A stretch of 18,783 bases of DNA from JAWXTP01 sp044433415 (GTDB taxonomy: Bacteria; Bacteroidota; Bacteroidia; Bacteroidales; Rikenellaceae): contig JAWXTP010000051.1 of assembly GCA_044433415.1 (NCBI GenBank), forward strand, positions 1 to 18,783, given 5' to 3'. Below, piece after piece: positions 7,293 through 15,658 of this stretch (within the stretch, counting starts at the first letter, position 1; every line of letters begins with the position of its first letter). A model generated the notes under the pieces. It did not search any database. It was not told the DNA's origin and saw only the letters and a list, made by a program, of their open reading frames with translations. Both the position numbers and the translations under genes were made by a program.

Positions 7293-7439
7293 CGACTAAC
7301 GATTAAATCAATATAGTTATAATACACTATAATAATTCTAAATAATATCAGTCGCTTGTCGTTTTTACCTAAAACTCAAGGTTGTTACCATGAGCGGTAA
7401 ATAACGTCCACGATTGTCCGCTTTTTTCAAGAGTAGTCT

Positions 7440-7602
7440 AGGGAATCTCTAACAGCTATGCTTTAACGCTTTCAAATTTTAAAGCATCATCTTTTAATTT
7501 TATAAAATGCGCCATAGGTACCGCTATGGCTTATTTTATAAAATCAAAATCTAATACTTTAAAATTCGAAATCGTTTAAAGCCTAGCTATTAGAGTTTCC
7601 CT
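7440..7602. repeat. 163-bp near-palindrome
   Basis: The two arms (about 78 and 79 bp, centred on the ggtacc at 7517-7522) are reverse complements with, by hand count, about 12 mismatches and one gap. Outer bases are agggaa / ttccct; the centre is gccatag-gtaccg-ctatggc. No ORF is present. The long cruciform-forming structure suggests a MITE-like element or a fused pair of inverted repeats. Confidence 0.8.
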
Positions 7603-7607
7603 TGATT

Positions 7608-7681
7608 TTTGCGTTTTTTGAAGTTTTAAGCGGAGCAGCCTCGACGGCTGTGAGCATTGAAACTTCAAAAAAGGTCGCAAA
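7608..7681. repeat. Second palindrome, 74 bp
   Basis: tttgcgttttttgaagttt (7608-7626) is matched by the reverse complement at 7660-7681, with a 3-base insertion on the right arm. Inside, cagcc / ggctg pair around tcgac (7636-7650). It abuts the 163-bp palindrome; together they fill most of the gap behind the LRR gene's promoter region. Confidence 0.7.
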
Positions 7682-7692
7682 GATGGGCTGCT

Positions 7693-7826
7693 ATTGGAAA
7701 AAGCCTTCCTAAGGCCACCGAAACAAAACTAATTTTAACATTGGAAAAAGCCTTCCCAAAGCCACCGAAACAAAACTAATTTTAACATTGGGAAAAGCCT
7801 TCCTAAGGTCACCGAAACAAAACTAA
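7693..7826. repeat. 47-bp tandem repeat, almost three copies
   Basis: Copies start at 7693, 7740 and 7787 (attggaaaaagccttcc or attgggaaaagccttcc), period 47 bp, with few differences. Each holds the small hairpin ccttcctaagg or a variant. The third copy breaks off at 7826 and overlaps the stop codon of the membrane-protein gene (7823-7825), so the array forms that gene's 3' end and may have arisen there. Confidence 0.85.
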
Positions 7827-8521
7827 CGCTTACTACGAGAAATTACTACGGAAATAGATAAAAAGACACCCAACACTATGCTCAGTAGGGCAGCGAATAA
7901 CACTTGTTCTGAAGCAGGTAGCAAGAATGTAATCGTGTGAGCAGGAATCCAGAAAATAGGAATAGTTTTTTTAATTACAAAGTTCCACTGAGTGTCCCAG
8001 TCAAGGTTTATCATAGATTTACGCATCTCCAAAGGCTTTATTAAAGACTTCAAAGAACCGCCATGTTTCACGATGTGGGCATCAGTAATCTTATGTAAAG
8101 TCATAAATACAGGAGCAAATAACGTGTTCATCATCACAGATATCGAAAATGCGCCCAGCAATTTCTCAGCTGTGAATCCACCTTTCATAGCTTCAGCAAC
8201 ACCCTTAGCTCCAAGTGTTTCTATCATTGAAGGAGCACCTATGGCAAAACATTTCATAGCTATAGCTATCCAAACCCCATATACACCCCATATAATTGCA
8301 CGAGGTAGAGCTCCAAAACCCTCCGAGGTGTAACCGCTACTTTTAATCCTAAGACCTAACAGCTCCCCAAGAGTAGAAAGAATACCAAATTTTATAAATG
8401 CTAACACATAGGGATGTGCCGCGTTAAGCTCTTTGTAAGTTTGGTAAGGAATTTCACTTACAATAAAAGGCAATACTGCCAAGATAATAATTACTAGTAG
8501 TAATAAGTCTGATTTCTTCAT
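7823..8521 (-). CDS. Polytopic inner-membrane protein, possibly Mpv17/PMP22-like
   Basis: 232 aa with about five hydrophobic segments: near the N-terminus (LLLLVIIILAVLPFIV), around AFIKFGILSTLGELLGL, around IIWGVYGVWIAIAM, then a segment before LFAPVFMTLHKI, and a C-terminal pair ending VLFAALLSIVLGVFLSISVVI. The segment NLDWDTQWNFVIKKTIPIFW, followed by IPAHTITFLLP, recalls the W-x-Q-x-NF-x-x-P signature of Mpv17/PMP22 proteins, but with only partial agreement. It has its own TAnnTTTG box, so it is probably transcribed separately from the porin and exporter genes upstream. Its stop codon lies inside a 47-bp tandem repeat. Function unknown; family assignment tentative. Confidence 0.75.
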   Translation of the reverse strand: MKKSDLLLLVIIILAVLPFIVSEIPYQTYKELNAAHPYVLAFIKFGILSTLGELLGLRIKSSGYTSEGFGALPRAIIWGVYGVWIAIAMKCFAIGAPSMIETLGAKGVAEAMKGGFTAEKLLGAFSISVMMNTLFAPVFMTLHKITDAHIVKHGGSLKSLIKPLEMRKSMINLDWDTQWNFVIKKTIPIFWIPAHTITFLLPASEQVLFAALLSIVLGVFLSISVVISRSKR

Positions 8522-8564
8522 GTTTTATCTATTTAAAAGGTTATATACTCTTATTCGGATAACG

Positions 8565-8572
8565 CAAAGCTA
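8565..8572 (-). promoter_or_regulatory. Probable -7 box for the membrane-protein gene
   Basis: Reads TAGCTTTG on the minus strand, fitting TAnnTTTG. It is 43 bp upstream of the ATG at 8521 and lies in the 83-bp gap after the porin stop. No good TTTG is visible at -33. Confidence 0.4.
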
Positions 8573-8604
8573 ATAAAAATATTCCGTTTCTTTATATAAA
8601 ATTC

Positions 8605-9833
8605 CTAAAAAAGATAAGTTAATATCGCTACTACACGATTGTTAGTCACAGGGTGAGTATTGATTACACGTCCTGTACTTAGGTTTATATCCCCATACCA
8701 AGCTGTTGTAGCTGAGTATTCTAGGGCAGCAGACCAGTGAGGTTTATTATAGCTTAATCCTATGTTAGCACCTAGAAGTTGATCTATATCGGTGCCACGA
8801 CCATATACAGAACTTGACGATACTAAAGCCTCTGATGAACCTAAATTTTTGGTATATCCCATAAATAAATAAGGCTTCCACACTTTACCATAGCTGACGT
8901 TAACCCATGATGTAGAGTTACGTATAGCAGTATACTGCTGCTCTCCTGTTGTAGGGTCTACACTAGTGACACCATAACCACCAAGTAGTAGAGTGTGGTC
9001 TAGTGCAGATGCTAGAAGGCTCTTTGCTGATAAGGCAAACTTGTCACTCTTGTAGCTTAGGTGCACCTCTCCTGAAAGTGCTGTCATACGCTCACTAACT
9101 TTGTATGTAGCACCTGCAACTTCTGATTCAGTGCGTGGTTTTATAGATATAAGGTCAAGACCTGCACCTATAAGGAATTTGTTTTTTGTGTAGTCTACAC
9201 CTGCATAAAGTTCAGGTAAACAGCCATGTACTATGTATTCGTTAGAAGAACCATTCACACCCGACGAAGTATATTGCAGCTGACTTATAGCAGCTGTAAG
9301 GATTTCCAGTTTCCCTTTTTGTATTTGTATTGAAGCTGAGGGGAGCGGTTGAAGGGTTGGAATGGAGAACCTGTAGAAAGGTTGGCTACCGTGGGCATCA
9401 CTGAGCCAAAGAGAGGGTGCCATGCCTGCCCTGCAAGTAGGGAGCTTCCATTTTCCCAGTCTAGGTTTATGTAAGCCTGTCTAATACGTAGAAGCGTGTT
9501 CATGTTTCCATAACCACCAAAGTCAACTTCTATCTTTGCTGAAGCTGTGGCTTTAGCTAGATTAGGACCTTTAATATCAACGCCTAGGCGAGTCACAAAG
9601 GCATAAATGCTACTGCTTGACAACTCGTTTAAGTCAGCACCTGTTGCATCGAGGCTTTCATCTAGAGGGTAAAGATAAAAAAGTTCATTACATGCTGCTG
9701 CACTAGCGCGGCTGTCATAGTAAAAGTCTGTACGAACAAAACCGTAGAAGTTGTATTCGTAATTTTTTTTGTTTTGAGCTACTGCCTGCATAGTAACTAA
9801 TGCAGCAAATAGTAGAAGGTAAAATCTTTTCAT
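8605..9833 (-). pseudogene. Porin-like outer-membrane beta-barrel, frameshifted
   Basis: Two overlapping frames make one protein of about 409 aa. The first starts at 9833 with a signal peptide (MKRFYLLLFAALVTMQAVAQ) and runs through YEYNFYGFVRTDFYYDSR and SPFQPFNRSPQLQYKYKKG, then stops at 9285. The second continues KGKLEILTAAISQLQYTSSG to a C-terminal VVAILTYLF, whose final Phe is typical of barrel proteins. The switch fits loss of one A in the run of five at 9316-9320 (T on the plus strand); six would restore YKKGKLEIL. Alternating short hydrophobic strands support an outer-membrane barrel. It follows the MATE gene by 22 bp, so co-transcription is likely. Real mutation, phase variation or sequencing error cannot be told apart here. 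Confidence 0.8.
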
Positions 9834-9855
9834 ATTTTATAAAAGTTGGTGTCTG

Positions 9856-11217
9856 TTAACTAAAACTTATTAATCCTTTTAGGTAACGTTGTGTACGTTT
9901 ATAGAAGTATATACACATCATTATCTGTACTGTTGTGGCTATAGGTGTTGCTAAGCCTATTCTAAATAATGTTACTGGTTCAATTTGACTAAGATAGTAG
10001 GTCAAGCAAAGGCGTATTGCTATAGCTCCAATTACACCTTGTATCATGACGTACATAGTTTTGCCACAGCCATTTAGATAGCCTGTTAAGCAAAATAAGA
10101 AAGGTACTAATGCCACATCAAAAGAATATATCTTAAGATAGCTAGCAGCAGTAGCAATTACTTCTGGGTCTCTATTGAATAGCCAGATAAGGTGCTCTCC
10201 ATAGAAGTATGAGTAATAGGCTGTTACAAATCCAAAACTTGCCGATATAGTTAAACCTACAGTCAATCCTCGTTTTGTTCGTCGGAAGTCACGTGCTCCA
10301 AAATTCTGAGCCACAAATACAGATATAGACTGCATAAAGGCTAGAGGGATAAGCATGATAACTCCTGTTAGCTTTTCTGTTATCCCTACAGAAGCAGAAA
10401 ATAATACCCCTAATTTATTTACAATTAGTGTTATAAAAAGAAAAGATAGGGATGTTAGCCCACTTTGTAGAGCTATGGGAAGACCTAGGGTTACAACTTT
10501 TTTTATGTAGGCTAAGTTTAACTTTGGGAAGTTAAACCTTATGTTATAGATAAAAGATTTTTTCTTTTTTACTATGTAGAGCGATGCAACGACGCTAATT
10601 CCCTGAGCTATCACTGTGGCTATAGCAGCACCTGAAGACCCCATGTTGAAGTAAGCTACTAGAAGTAAGTCACATACGATATTTGCAAAACATGCTATAC
10701 CAACGGCTATAAGTGGGGTTTTAGAGTCGCCGAGACCTCTAAAGATACTCCCTAGCACGTTGTAGGCAAATATCATAGGTACACCTATGGAGCTGTAGAA
10801 TATGTAGTTGCTAGTCTGCTGCCATGCATCTTGTGGGGTGTTCATTCCGTTAAGTAGCTGTTCGTGAAACACTAGAAGAAGTCCCATGACTACAAATGAG
10901 ATACCCATAAAAAGAATTAGGGAGTTAGAGATTACATCTTCCACCTCTTTTTCGCGCTTTTCGCCTATCTTTTGCCCTAAAAGTATGGTTGTACCCATAG
11001 CGAAGCCTACACATAGTGTTGTTAAGGTGTTTATTACTTGACTACCTGTAGAGACTCCTGATAGGTCTTGGATAGTGGCAAAGTTACCTACTATAAATAA
11101 GTCCACAGTGCCATACATCACTTGCAGGATAAGAGCAAAGATTATAGGCATGGTAAAGACTATCAGCGACCTAGCGACTCCACCGTTTATTAATTGGTTG
11201 TTATTTAAATCTGACAT
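9856..11217 (-). CDS. MATE-family cation-coupled exporter
   Basis: 453 aa, with about 12 hydrophobic segments in the usual two-half MATE layout. The N-terminal half carries GGVARSLIVFTMPIIFALIL, YGTVDLFIVGNF and FRGLGDSKTPL; the second half repeats the pattern with GLPIALQSGLTSLS and LTGYLNGCGKTMYV. Transporters of this family expel drugs or other organic cations in exchange for Na+ or H+ across the inner membrane. I chose the ATG at 11215-11217 (MSDLNNNQLINGG): the frame is open upstream to 11289, but a TACCTTTG box at 11279-11286 implies transcription starts after that. The frameshifted porin gene follows 22 bp later on the same strand. The substrate cannot be read from sequence. Confidence 0.93.
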   Translation of the reverse strand: MSDLNNNQLINGGVARSLIVFTMPIIFALILQVMYGTVDLFIVGNFATIQDLSGVSTGSQVINTLTTLCVGFAMGTTILLGQKIGEKREKEVEDVISNSLILFMGISFVVMGLLLVFHEQLLNGMNTPQDAWQQTSNYIFYSSIGVPMIFAYNVLGSIFRGLGDSKTPLIAVGIACFANIVCDLLLVAYFNMGSSGAAIATVIAQGISVVASLYIVKKKKSFIYNIRFNFPKLNLAYIKKVVTLGLPIALQSGLTSLSFLFITLIVNKLGVLFSASVGITEKLTGVIMLIPLAFMQSISVFVAQNFGARDFRRTKRGLTVGLTISASFGFVTAYYSYFYGEHLIWLFNRDPEVIATAASYLKIYSFDVALVPFLFCLTGYLNGCGKTMYVMIQGVIGAIAIRLCLTYYLSQIEPVTLFRIGLATPIATTVQIMMCIYFYKRTQRYLKGLISFS

Positions 11218-11278
11218 AATGAGTGAAGAGTAGTTGTAAAAATGCTGCCTAGGTGTTTCAGCAACAAAAATATCTCGG

Positions 11279-11286
11279 CAAAGGTA
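11279..11286 (-). promoter_or_regulatory. Probable -7 box for the MATE-porin unit
   Basis: Reads TACCTTTG on the minus strand, fitting TAnnTTTG. The predicted start near 11272 gives a leader of about 55 nt before the ATG at 11217. The -33 region is AT-rich without a clean TTTG. Confidence 0.45.
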
Positions 11287-11361
11287 CAAAAATTTATACT
11301 GAAATACTGAAAAAATAAATAAAATTAGTGTTAAATATGATGTTATTTTATGGATTTTTGT

Positions 11362-11369
11362 TAACTTTG
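11362..11369 (+). promoter_or_regulatory. Probable -7 box for the GH125 gene
   Basis: TAACTTTG fits TAnnTTTG. Transcription would start near 11376, giving a leader of about 42 nt before the ATG at 11418 and making the in-frame upstream start (TTG at 11376) implausible. No clean -33 TTTG. Confidence 0.45.
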
Positions 11370-11417
11370 TGACAATTGACTGATAATTTTGTAAATACCC
11401 TTTTAAATAAAAAATTT

Positions 11418-12866
11418 ATGAGAAAAACTATTTTTGTTGTAGCAGCTTTATGCTTAGCTTCTACAAATTTTGCCCTAGCAAATGATTCCAATCAAGTAAT
11501 TTCTAAGAAAGACAAAAAAGTGGGGGTTTGTCAGAGACCTGCCCTTGAGGATAGGCTTTTTACATCGCCTGCCATAGAATCAGAGATAACAAGAGTTGCC
11601 TCTATGTTGACAAATGATAAATTGGCGTGGATGTTCTCTAACTGCTTCCCTAACACCTTGGAGACTACAGTACATTACCGTATGCTTGATGGTAAGCCTG
11701 ACACCTTTGTATATACTGGTGATATTCATGCTATGTGGTTAAGGGATTCTGGAGCTCAGGTGTGGCCTTATGTGCAACTTGCTGAGCGTGACCCTGAGCT
11801 TAAGAAAATGTTGTGGGGTGTTATCAATAGGCAGTTTATGTTAATAAATACTGACCGTTATGCCAATGCCTTTAATGATGGACCTGTACCTGATGGTAGC
11901 TGGATGACTGACGGCACTGATATGATACCTGAGGTGCATGAGAGAAAATGGGAAATAGACTCTCACTGTTACCCTATACGTCTTGCCTACCACTACTGGA
12001 AAACTACAGGCGATGCTACAGTATTTGGTGAGGAGTGGGAAAAAGCTATCACTAATATATTATTAACCTTTAAGGAGCAACAACGTAAGGATGGAAAACC
12101 AGGTCCTTATCAATTTACAAGGGTTACCAATCGTCAGCTAGACACAAAAGCTAATAATGGTAAGGGGCATCCTGTAAATCCTGTAGGGCTTATAGCTTCT
12201 TCATTTAGGCCTTCTGATGATGCTACAACTTTTGAATTTCTTATACCTTCGAACTTTTTTGCTGTGACTTCTTTACGTAAGGCGGCAGAGATTCTAGAAA
12301 CTGTGAATAATAATAAAAAACAGGCTAAGGAGTGTAGAGCATTAGCTGATGAGGTGGAAGCTGCACTTAAGAAATATGCTACTTATGAGCACCCTAAACA
12401 TGGGACTATCTATGCCTTTGAGGTTGATGGTTTTGGTAATCAGCTTATTATGGATGATGCTAATGTGCCTAGCTTGTTAGCTATGCCTTACCTAGGGGAT
12501 GTGGATGTTAATGACCCTATCTATCAGAATACTCGTAAATTTGTGTGGAGCAAGGATAACCCTTATTTCTTTAGTGGTGAGAAAGGTGAGGGTATCGGTG
12601 GTCCTCACATTGATTGGGATATGGTTTGGCCTATGAGTATTATGATGCGCGCGTTTACGTCTCAGGATGATCAGGAGATTAAGGAATGTGTGGCTATGTT
12701 GATTTCTACGGATGCTGACACAGGGTTTATTCATGAATCTTTCCATGTTGATAATCCTTATAACTATACTAGAAGCTGGTTCGCTTGGCAAAACACCCTT
12801 TTTGGTGGTCTTATCCTGAAATTGGTGAATGAAGGAAAAGTGGAGTTATTGAACTCGATAAAGTAG
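11418..12866 (+). CDS. Periplasmic GH125 exo-alpha-1,6-mannosidase
   Basis: 482 aa. A signal peptide (MRKTIFVVAALCLASTNFALA, cut after Ala21) sends it to the periplasm. The family (formerly DUF1237, GH125) removes terminal alpha-1,6-linked mannose, as found on fungal and host N-glycans, with inversion. Visible family blocks are GDIHAMWLRDSGAQVWPYVQ (101-120), the KWEIDSHCYP block with Asp181, DDANVPSLLAMPYLG, and GFIHESFH with Glu440. By position relative to characterised members, Asp181 and Glu440 are the likely general acid and base; I infer this without an alignment. No SusC/SusD pair or other glycosidase is in the window, so it appears to be a stand-alone enzyme. Hairpins at 12936-12950 and 12993-13008 may end its transcript. 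Confidence 0.93.
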   Translation: MRKTIFVVAALCLASTNFALANDSNQVISKKDKKVGVCQRPALEDRLFTSPAIESEITRVASMLTNDKLAWMFSNCFPNTLETTVHYRMLDGKPDTFVYTGDIHAMWLRDSGAQVWPYVQLAERDPELKKMLWGVINRQFMLINTDRYANAFNDGPVPDGSWMTDGTDMIPEVHERKWEIDSHCYPIRLAYHYWKTTGDATVFGEEWEKAITNILLTFKEQQRKDGKPGPYQFTRVTNRQLDTKANNGKGHPVNPVGLIASSFRPSDDATTFEFLIPSNFFAVTSLRKAAEILETVNNNKKQAKECRALADEVEAALKKYATYEHPKHGTIYAFEVDGFGNQLIMDDANVPSLLAMPYLGDVDVNDPIYQNTRKFVWSKDNPYFFSGEKGEGIGGPHIDWDMVWPMSIMMRAFTSQDDQEIKECVAMLISTDADTGFIHESFHVDNPYNYTRSWFAWQNTLFGGLILKLVNEGKVELLNSIK

Positions 12867-12874
12867 TTAGCTTG

Positions 12875-13292
12875 TAGGTGATAGGTTTTAGGTGATAGGT
12901 GTTAGGTGCGACAAGCGACTAAATATTGGTATCTTGCGCCAAAAAGGCGCGCTGGGTCAAAGGGGCAAGTTTCTCTTTGCTTGAATCCCATTGCGCCCTA
13001 AGGGGCGCTACAGGGGTCATAGGGGTCATAGGGGTCATAGAGGTCAAAGGGGTCGCGACAAGCGATTAAAAATTCTGAGAAAGATTCTGTGAAAATTCTG
13101 AGAAAGATTCTGAGAAAATTTTGAGAAAGATTTAGTCGCTTGTCGCGACACCTTTGACCCAGCCCCTATGACCTCTTTGACCCCTTTGACCCCTATGACC
13201 CTCCAACAATTTTTCCAGCAATTTTTCCACGCTTGTCGCCTATATCCCTCATTCTTTAGTCGCTTGTCGCACCTATCACCTATCACCTATTC
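12875..13292. repeat. Composite mirror-arranged repeat block
   Basis: The gap between the GH125 and VTC genes is built of short repeats laid out almost symmetrically. From the outside in: taggtgatagg-type units (12875-12907) against cacctatcacctat units (13270-13290); gcgacaagcgactaaa (12908-12923) against tttagtcgcttgtcgc (13255-13270); 9-bp aggggtcat units (13012-13056) against ttgacccc/tatgaccc units (about 13150-13203); and an inner pair, gcgacaagcgattaaa (13055-13070) and tttagtcgcttgtcgc (13131-13146), around 23-bp repeats starting aattctgagaaagattctg (13071-13130). Two perfect hairpins, gcgcc-aaaaa-ggcgc (12936-12950) and gcgccc-taag-gggcgc (12993-13008), lie on the left side. A minus-strand frame through it (13044-13286) is an artefact of the repeats. 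From 13293 to 13387 there is AT-rich leader without a clear promoter. Confidence 0.85.
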
Positions 13293-13387
13293 CAGCCCAA
13301 ATATTAATTTTTTTATTAATTAAATTTAATTTTTCATTAAAACATCGTTCTAACCTTTATAGACGTTAATTAAATTAAAATGAAGAT

Positions 13388-14152
13388 ATGGCTATAGCAA
13401 CAGCAATAGATATGTTTGAAAGTATAACTTTAGCGCAGATGGACGGTGTTAAACTAATGAATCGCACAGACCGTAAATTCTGGTTTAATATAAACCAACT
13501 TGAAGAAGTACTTAAAGACATAAAAGACGATTATTACGCTTTAGAGGTTAATGGAGAAAAATGCTTGCCTTACTCAACAATTTATTATGATACCGCAGAT
13601 AACCAGATGTTTGCGAATCATCACCGTGGTAAGTTAAATAGGTACAAGATAAGACGACATAACTATATAGCAACAGAGAGTAGTTTTCTAGAAATAAAAT
13701 TTAAAAGCAATAAAGGTCGTACTATAAAAGAGAGAATCCCCTCGGCTTATGCGACCCCTACATTCAATGATGTGGAGGATGGGTTTATAAGTGAGAAAAG
13801 CCCTTATGAAAGCCGTGTGCTTAATAAGGTTTTGGTTAATGGTTTTAAAAGGTTAATGTTAGTGAGTAAGAAAATGAACGAGAGATGTACCATAGACCAA
13901 GAACTAGCCTTTGTAAGCAATGGTGTAGAGGTGAAATTAGAGCAACTAGTAGTTGTAGAGGTAAAGACTGAGGGGCGCTCTCAAAGTAGTATTATTGATA
14001 GCTTAAATAAAAAACGCCTTAAAGCCTCAGGATTTAGTAAGTACTGCATAGGTAGAAGCATGACAGATAAGACCTTAAAATCAAATTTGTTTAAAAAGAA
14101 ACTTTTGCTGATAAGTAAGAGATCTCGTACCATAAATAATAATATTAATTAA
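13388..14152 (+). CDS. VTC-domain polyphosphate polymerase
   Basis: 254 aa, a free-standing VTC domain (PF09359) of the triphosphate-tunnel superfamily; yeast Vtc4, its best-known member, makes polyphosphate from ATP. The basic and acidic tunnel residues are present: NRTDRKFWF (Arg26, Lys30), STIYYDTADNQMF (63-75), RGKLNRYKIRRHNY (80-93; Arg85, Lys87, Arg89), FLEIKFKSNKGRTIKER (100-116; Glu102, Lys104, Lys106), RCTIDQELAF (166-175), VVVEVKTEG (188-196; Glu191, Lys193) and GFSKYCIG (215-222). Nothing essential seems lost. It has no signal peptide or membrane segment, so it acts in the cytosol. One base separates its stop from the DUF4956 start, so the two are co-transcribed. ATP-driven synthesis is known for the family; the fate of the product here is inference. 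Confidence 0.9.
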   Translation: MAIATAIDMFESITLAQMDGVKLMNRTDRKFWFNINQLEEVLKDIKDDYYALEVNGEKCLPYSTIYYDTADNQMFANHHRGKLNRYKIRRHNYIATESSFLEIKFKSNKGRTIKERIPSAYATPTFNDVEDGFISEKSPYESRVLNKVLVNGFKRLMLVSKKMNERCTIDQELAFVSNGVEVKLEQLVVVEVKTEGRSQSSIIDSLNKKRLKASGFSKYCIGRSMTDKTLKSNLFKKKLLLISKRSRTINNNIN

Positions 14153-14153
14153 T

Positions 14154-14855
14154 ATGATTTCAGAAATTATTTCACAGATGGTGCCTTCATTTGCTGGATT
14201 TGACCAGTTTGGCGAATGGATGGAGGGCATTAAAATTCTAAACATCAAGCTAGTGAACATTAAAGACCTTACAGAGCTGCTGTTGAGGTTCACACTTAAC
14301 ACAAGTGTCATTTTCCTAGTGCTTCAATTTATTTATATTAAAAGTAGTAAAAGAAAAGATTTCTACTTTAGCTATATGGCTGTAGGAGTGGTAGTTTTCT
14401 TGCTGTGCTTCCTGCTTAATAGTGTTAAGCTAGAACTGGGTTTTGCGCTTGGACTTTTTGCAATATTCGGGATTATTAGATACCGTACCGATGCAATACC
14501 TATTAAAGAAATGACCTATCTATTTATTATTATTGGTATCTCGGTGATGAATGCCCTTGCGAATAAGAAGGTTAGCTATGCTGAACTATTCGTGACGAAT
14601 GCTATAATTTTTGTGGGACTTTGGATACTAGAAAAACGCCTTAAGTTAAAACAAGAAGGCACCCTTTCTATAGTATATGAGAATATCGCAAATGTGCATA
14701 CCTCAAATCATGAAGCATTGTTGCAGGATTTGAAAGATAGGACAGGTATAGATATTATGTATTTCGAAGTGGAGAAGCTAGACTACCTTAGGGATGTGTC
14801 GCTATTATTACGATATATTTTCATGCTAGCAGTGATGGATTCCCAAAACCCGTAA
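14154..14855 (+). CDS. DUF4956 integral membrane protein
   Basis: 233 aa. The family hallmark FGIIRYRTDAIPIKEMTYLF is at 105-124, within about five hydrophobic segments (roughly 44-62, 72-90, 94-108, 120-135, 143-160). The last 70 residues are soluble (YENIANVHTSNHEALLQDLK, DRTGIDIMYFEVEKLDYLRD) and probably cytosolic. The amphipathic first 35 residues may lie along the membrane. DUF4956 (PF16316) has no experimentally fixed function that I know of, but it recurs beside VTC-domain polymerases in many bacteria. In yeast, VTC activity needs a membrane subunit that lets polyphosphate cross the membrane; DUF4956 could fill that role. That is an analogy, not a homology claim. It is tightly coupled to the VTC gene, and the DUF2490 gene begins 12 bp later. 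Confidence 0.88.
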   Translation: MISEIISQMVPSFAGFDQFGEWMEGIKILNIKLVNIKDLTELLLRFTLNTSVIFLVLQFIYIKSSKRKDFYFSYMAVGVVVFLLCFLLNSVKLELGFALGLFAIFGIIRYRTDAIPIKEMTYLFIIIGISVMNALANKKVSYAELFVTNAIIFVGLWILEKRLKLKQEGTLSIVYENIANVHTSNHEALLQDLKDRTGIDIMYFEVEKLDYLRDVSLLLRYIFMLAVMDSQNP

Positions 14856-14867
14856 ATAAAATTGAAG

Positions 14868-15521
14868 ATGAACAAGAGAATAACTAAAATAGTATTGTTG
14901 GTGATGCTTACCTGTGCGTTTAGTGTGCAGTCCTCAGCTCAGGAGGTGGAGAATAACTACCAATATAGGTTTGGAATAGACCTTAACTGGGATTTGGTGA
15001 AAAACCTGAAATTAAGTGTAGCACCTCAGTTACGATTTGAGGATGGTTTTCAAAGAATACAGTTTGAAGCAGGATTGAGGTATAAAACTTTTGGGTTCTT
15101 GTATTGGGGTGCTAGCTTCCGCGCGGAGATAGAGCCTAGTGATGTTGATAATGAACCTGCTGATAAGTATGGTCGTTATGCGTTTAATGTGATGGCGCGT
15201 AAGAAATTCGGAGATTTCACTCCCTCTGTAAGAGTTATGTATACTAATTATACTAATGAATCTGTGACTGATAGTGAGTTTATGAGGTATAAGGGAGCTG
15301 TAAAGTATGATATCCCTAAGTGTAAGATTACTCCTTTTGTGTCAGTGGAGGCTTTTCAAGCTATGGACGAAAATATGTTACATAAGATGCGCTATTCTAC
15401 AGGGTTTGACCTTAAGGTGAAGAAGGGTAGATACCTTAATGTTGGCTATATGTTTGATTATTTTATCCTTGACTACAAGAATAGGCATATATTTGAGCTG
15501 GGTTATTCATTTGATTTTTAG
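14868..15521 (+). CDS. DUF2490 outer-membrane beta-barrel protein
   Basis: 217 aa from the ATG at 14868; a TTG two codons upstream is also in frame but less likely. A signal peptide (MNKRITKIVLLVMLTCAFSVQSSA, then QEVENN) is followed by alternating polar/aromatic strands: YQYRFGIDLNWDLVKNLKLS, LRFEDGFQRIQFEAGLRYK, YWGASFRAEIEP and so on. It ends FELGYSFDF with a C-terminal Phe, as expected of a small barrel inserted by the BAM machinery. This matches DUF2490 (PF10677). It lies 12 bp after the DUF4956 gene, so it belongs to the same operon and would place an outer-membrane component in the polyphosphate/CotH pathway. Function unknown. Confidence 0.82.
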   Translation: MNKRITKIVLLVMLTCAFSVQSSAQEVENNYQYRFGIDLNWDLVKNLKLSVAPQLRFEDGFQRIQFEAGLRYKTFGFLYWGASFRAEIEPSDVDNEPADKYGRYAFNVMARKKFGDFTPSVRVMYTNYTNESVTDSEFMRYKGAVKYDIPKCKITPFVSVEAFQAMDENMLHKMRYSTGFDLKVKKGRYLNVGYMFDYFILDYKNRHIFELGYSFDF

Positions 15522-15567
15522 AGCTACTTAGTTTTCGGCAAGGGGGTTTGGTTTCCTGCCACTATAT

Positions 15568-15597
15568 AGATCGAAACTATGCAGATCGAAACTATGC
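15568..15597 (+). repeat. Two exact 15-bp direct repeats before the CotH gene
   Basis: agatcgaaactatgc occurs twice head to tail, and a partial third (aga-tata-aatatgc) follows. It lies in the 179-bp gap between DUF2490 and CotH. Possible operator pair or slippage product. Confidence 0.7.
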
Positions 15598-15658
15598 AGA
15601 TATAAATATGCTATAAATTTTGCTGAGGCAGAATGTTAAACTTATAAAAATTAAATTG

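Noticed and set aside
7199..7327. N-terminal extension of the minus-strand LRR protein
   Set aside because: The extra 43 residues are encoded by 10-bp tandem repeats, are rich in repeated PVRPC-type residues and lack a signal peptide. Not adopted as the start, though kept as a finding.
7693..7826. Short CRISPR array
   Set aside because: The 47-bp units are almost identical over their whole length, with no variable spacers; a plain tandem repeat.
9300..9330. Programmed -1 ribosomal frameshift in the porin gene
   Set aside because: The sequence before the G is C-AAAAA rather than a proper X-XXY-YYZ slippery heptamer, and no reason exists for a porin to need it; mutation or sequencing error is simpler.
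11218..11289. Upstream start for the MATE exporter
   Set aside because: It begins upstream of the predicted transcription start set by TACCTTTG at 11279-11286; the MSDLNNN start fits MATE length better.
13044..13286. Minus-strand 80-aa frame in the repeat block
   Set aside because: The protein is only a translation of the short DNA repeats (runs such as WKNCWKNCW and SQNLSQNF), with no promoter or homology.
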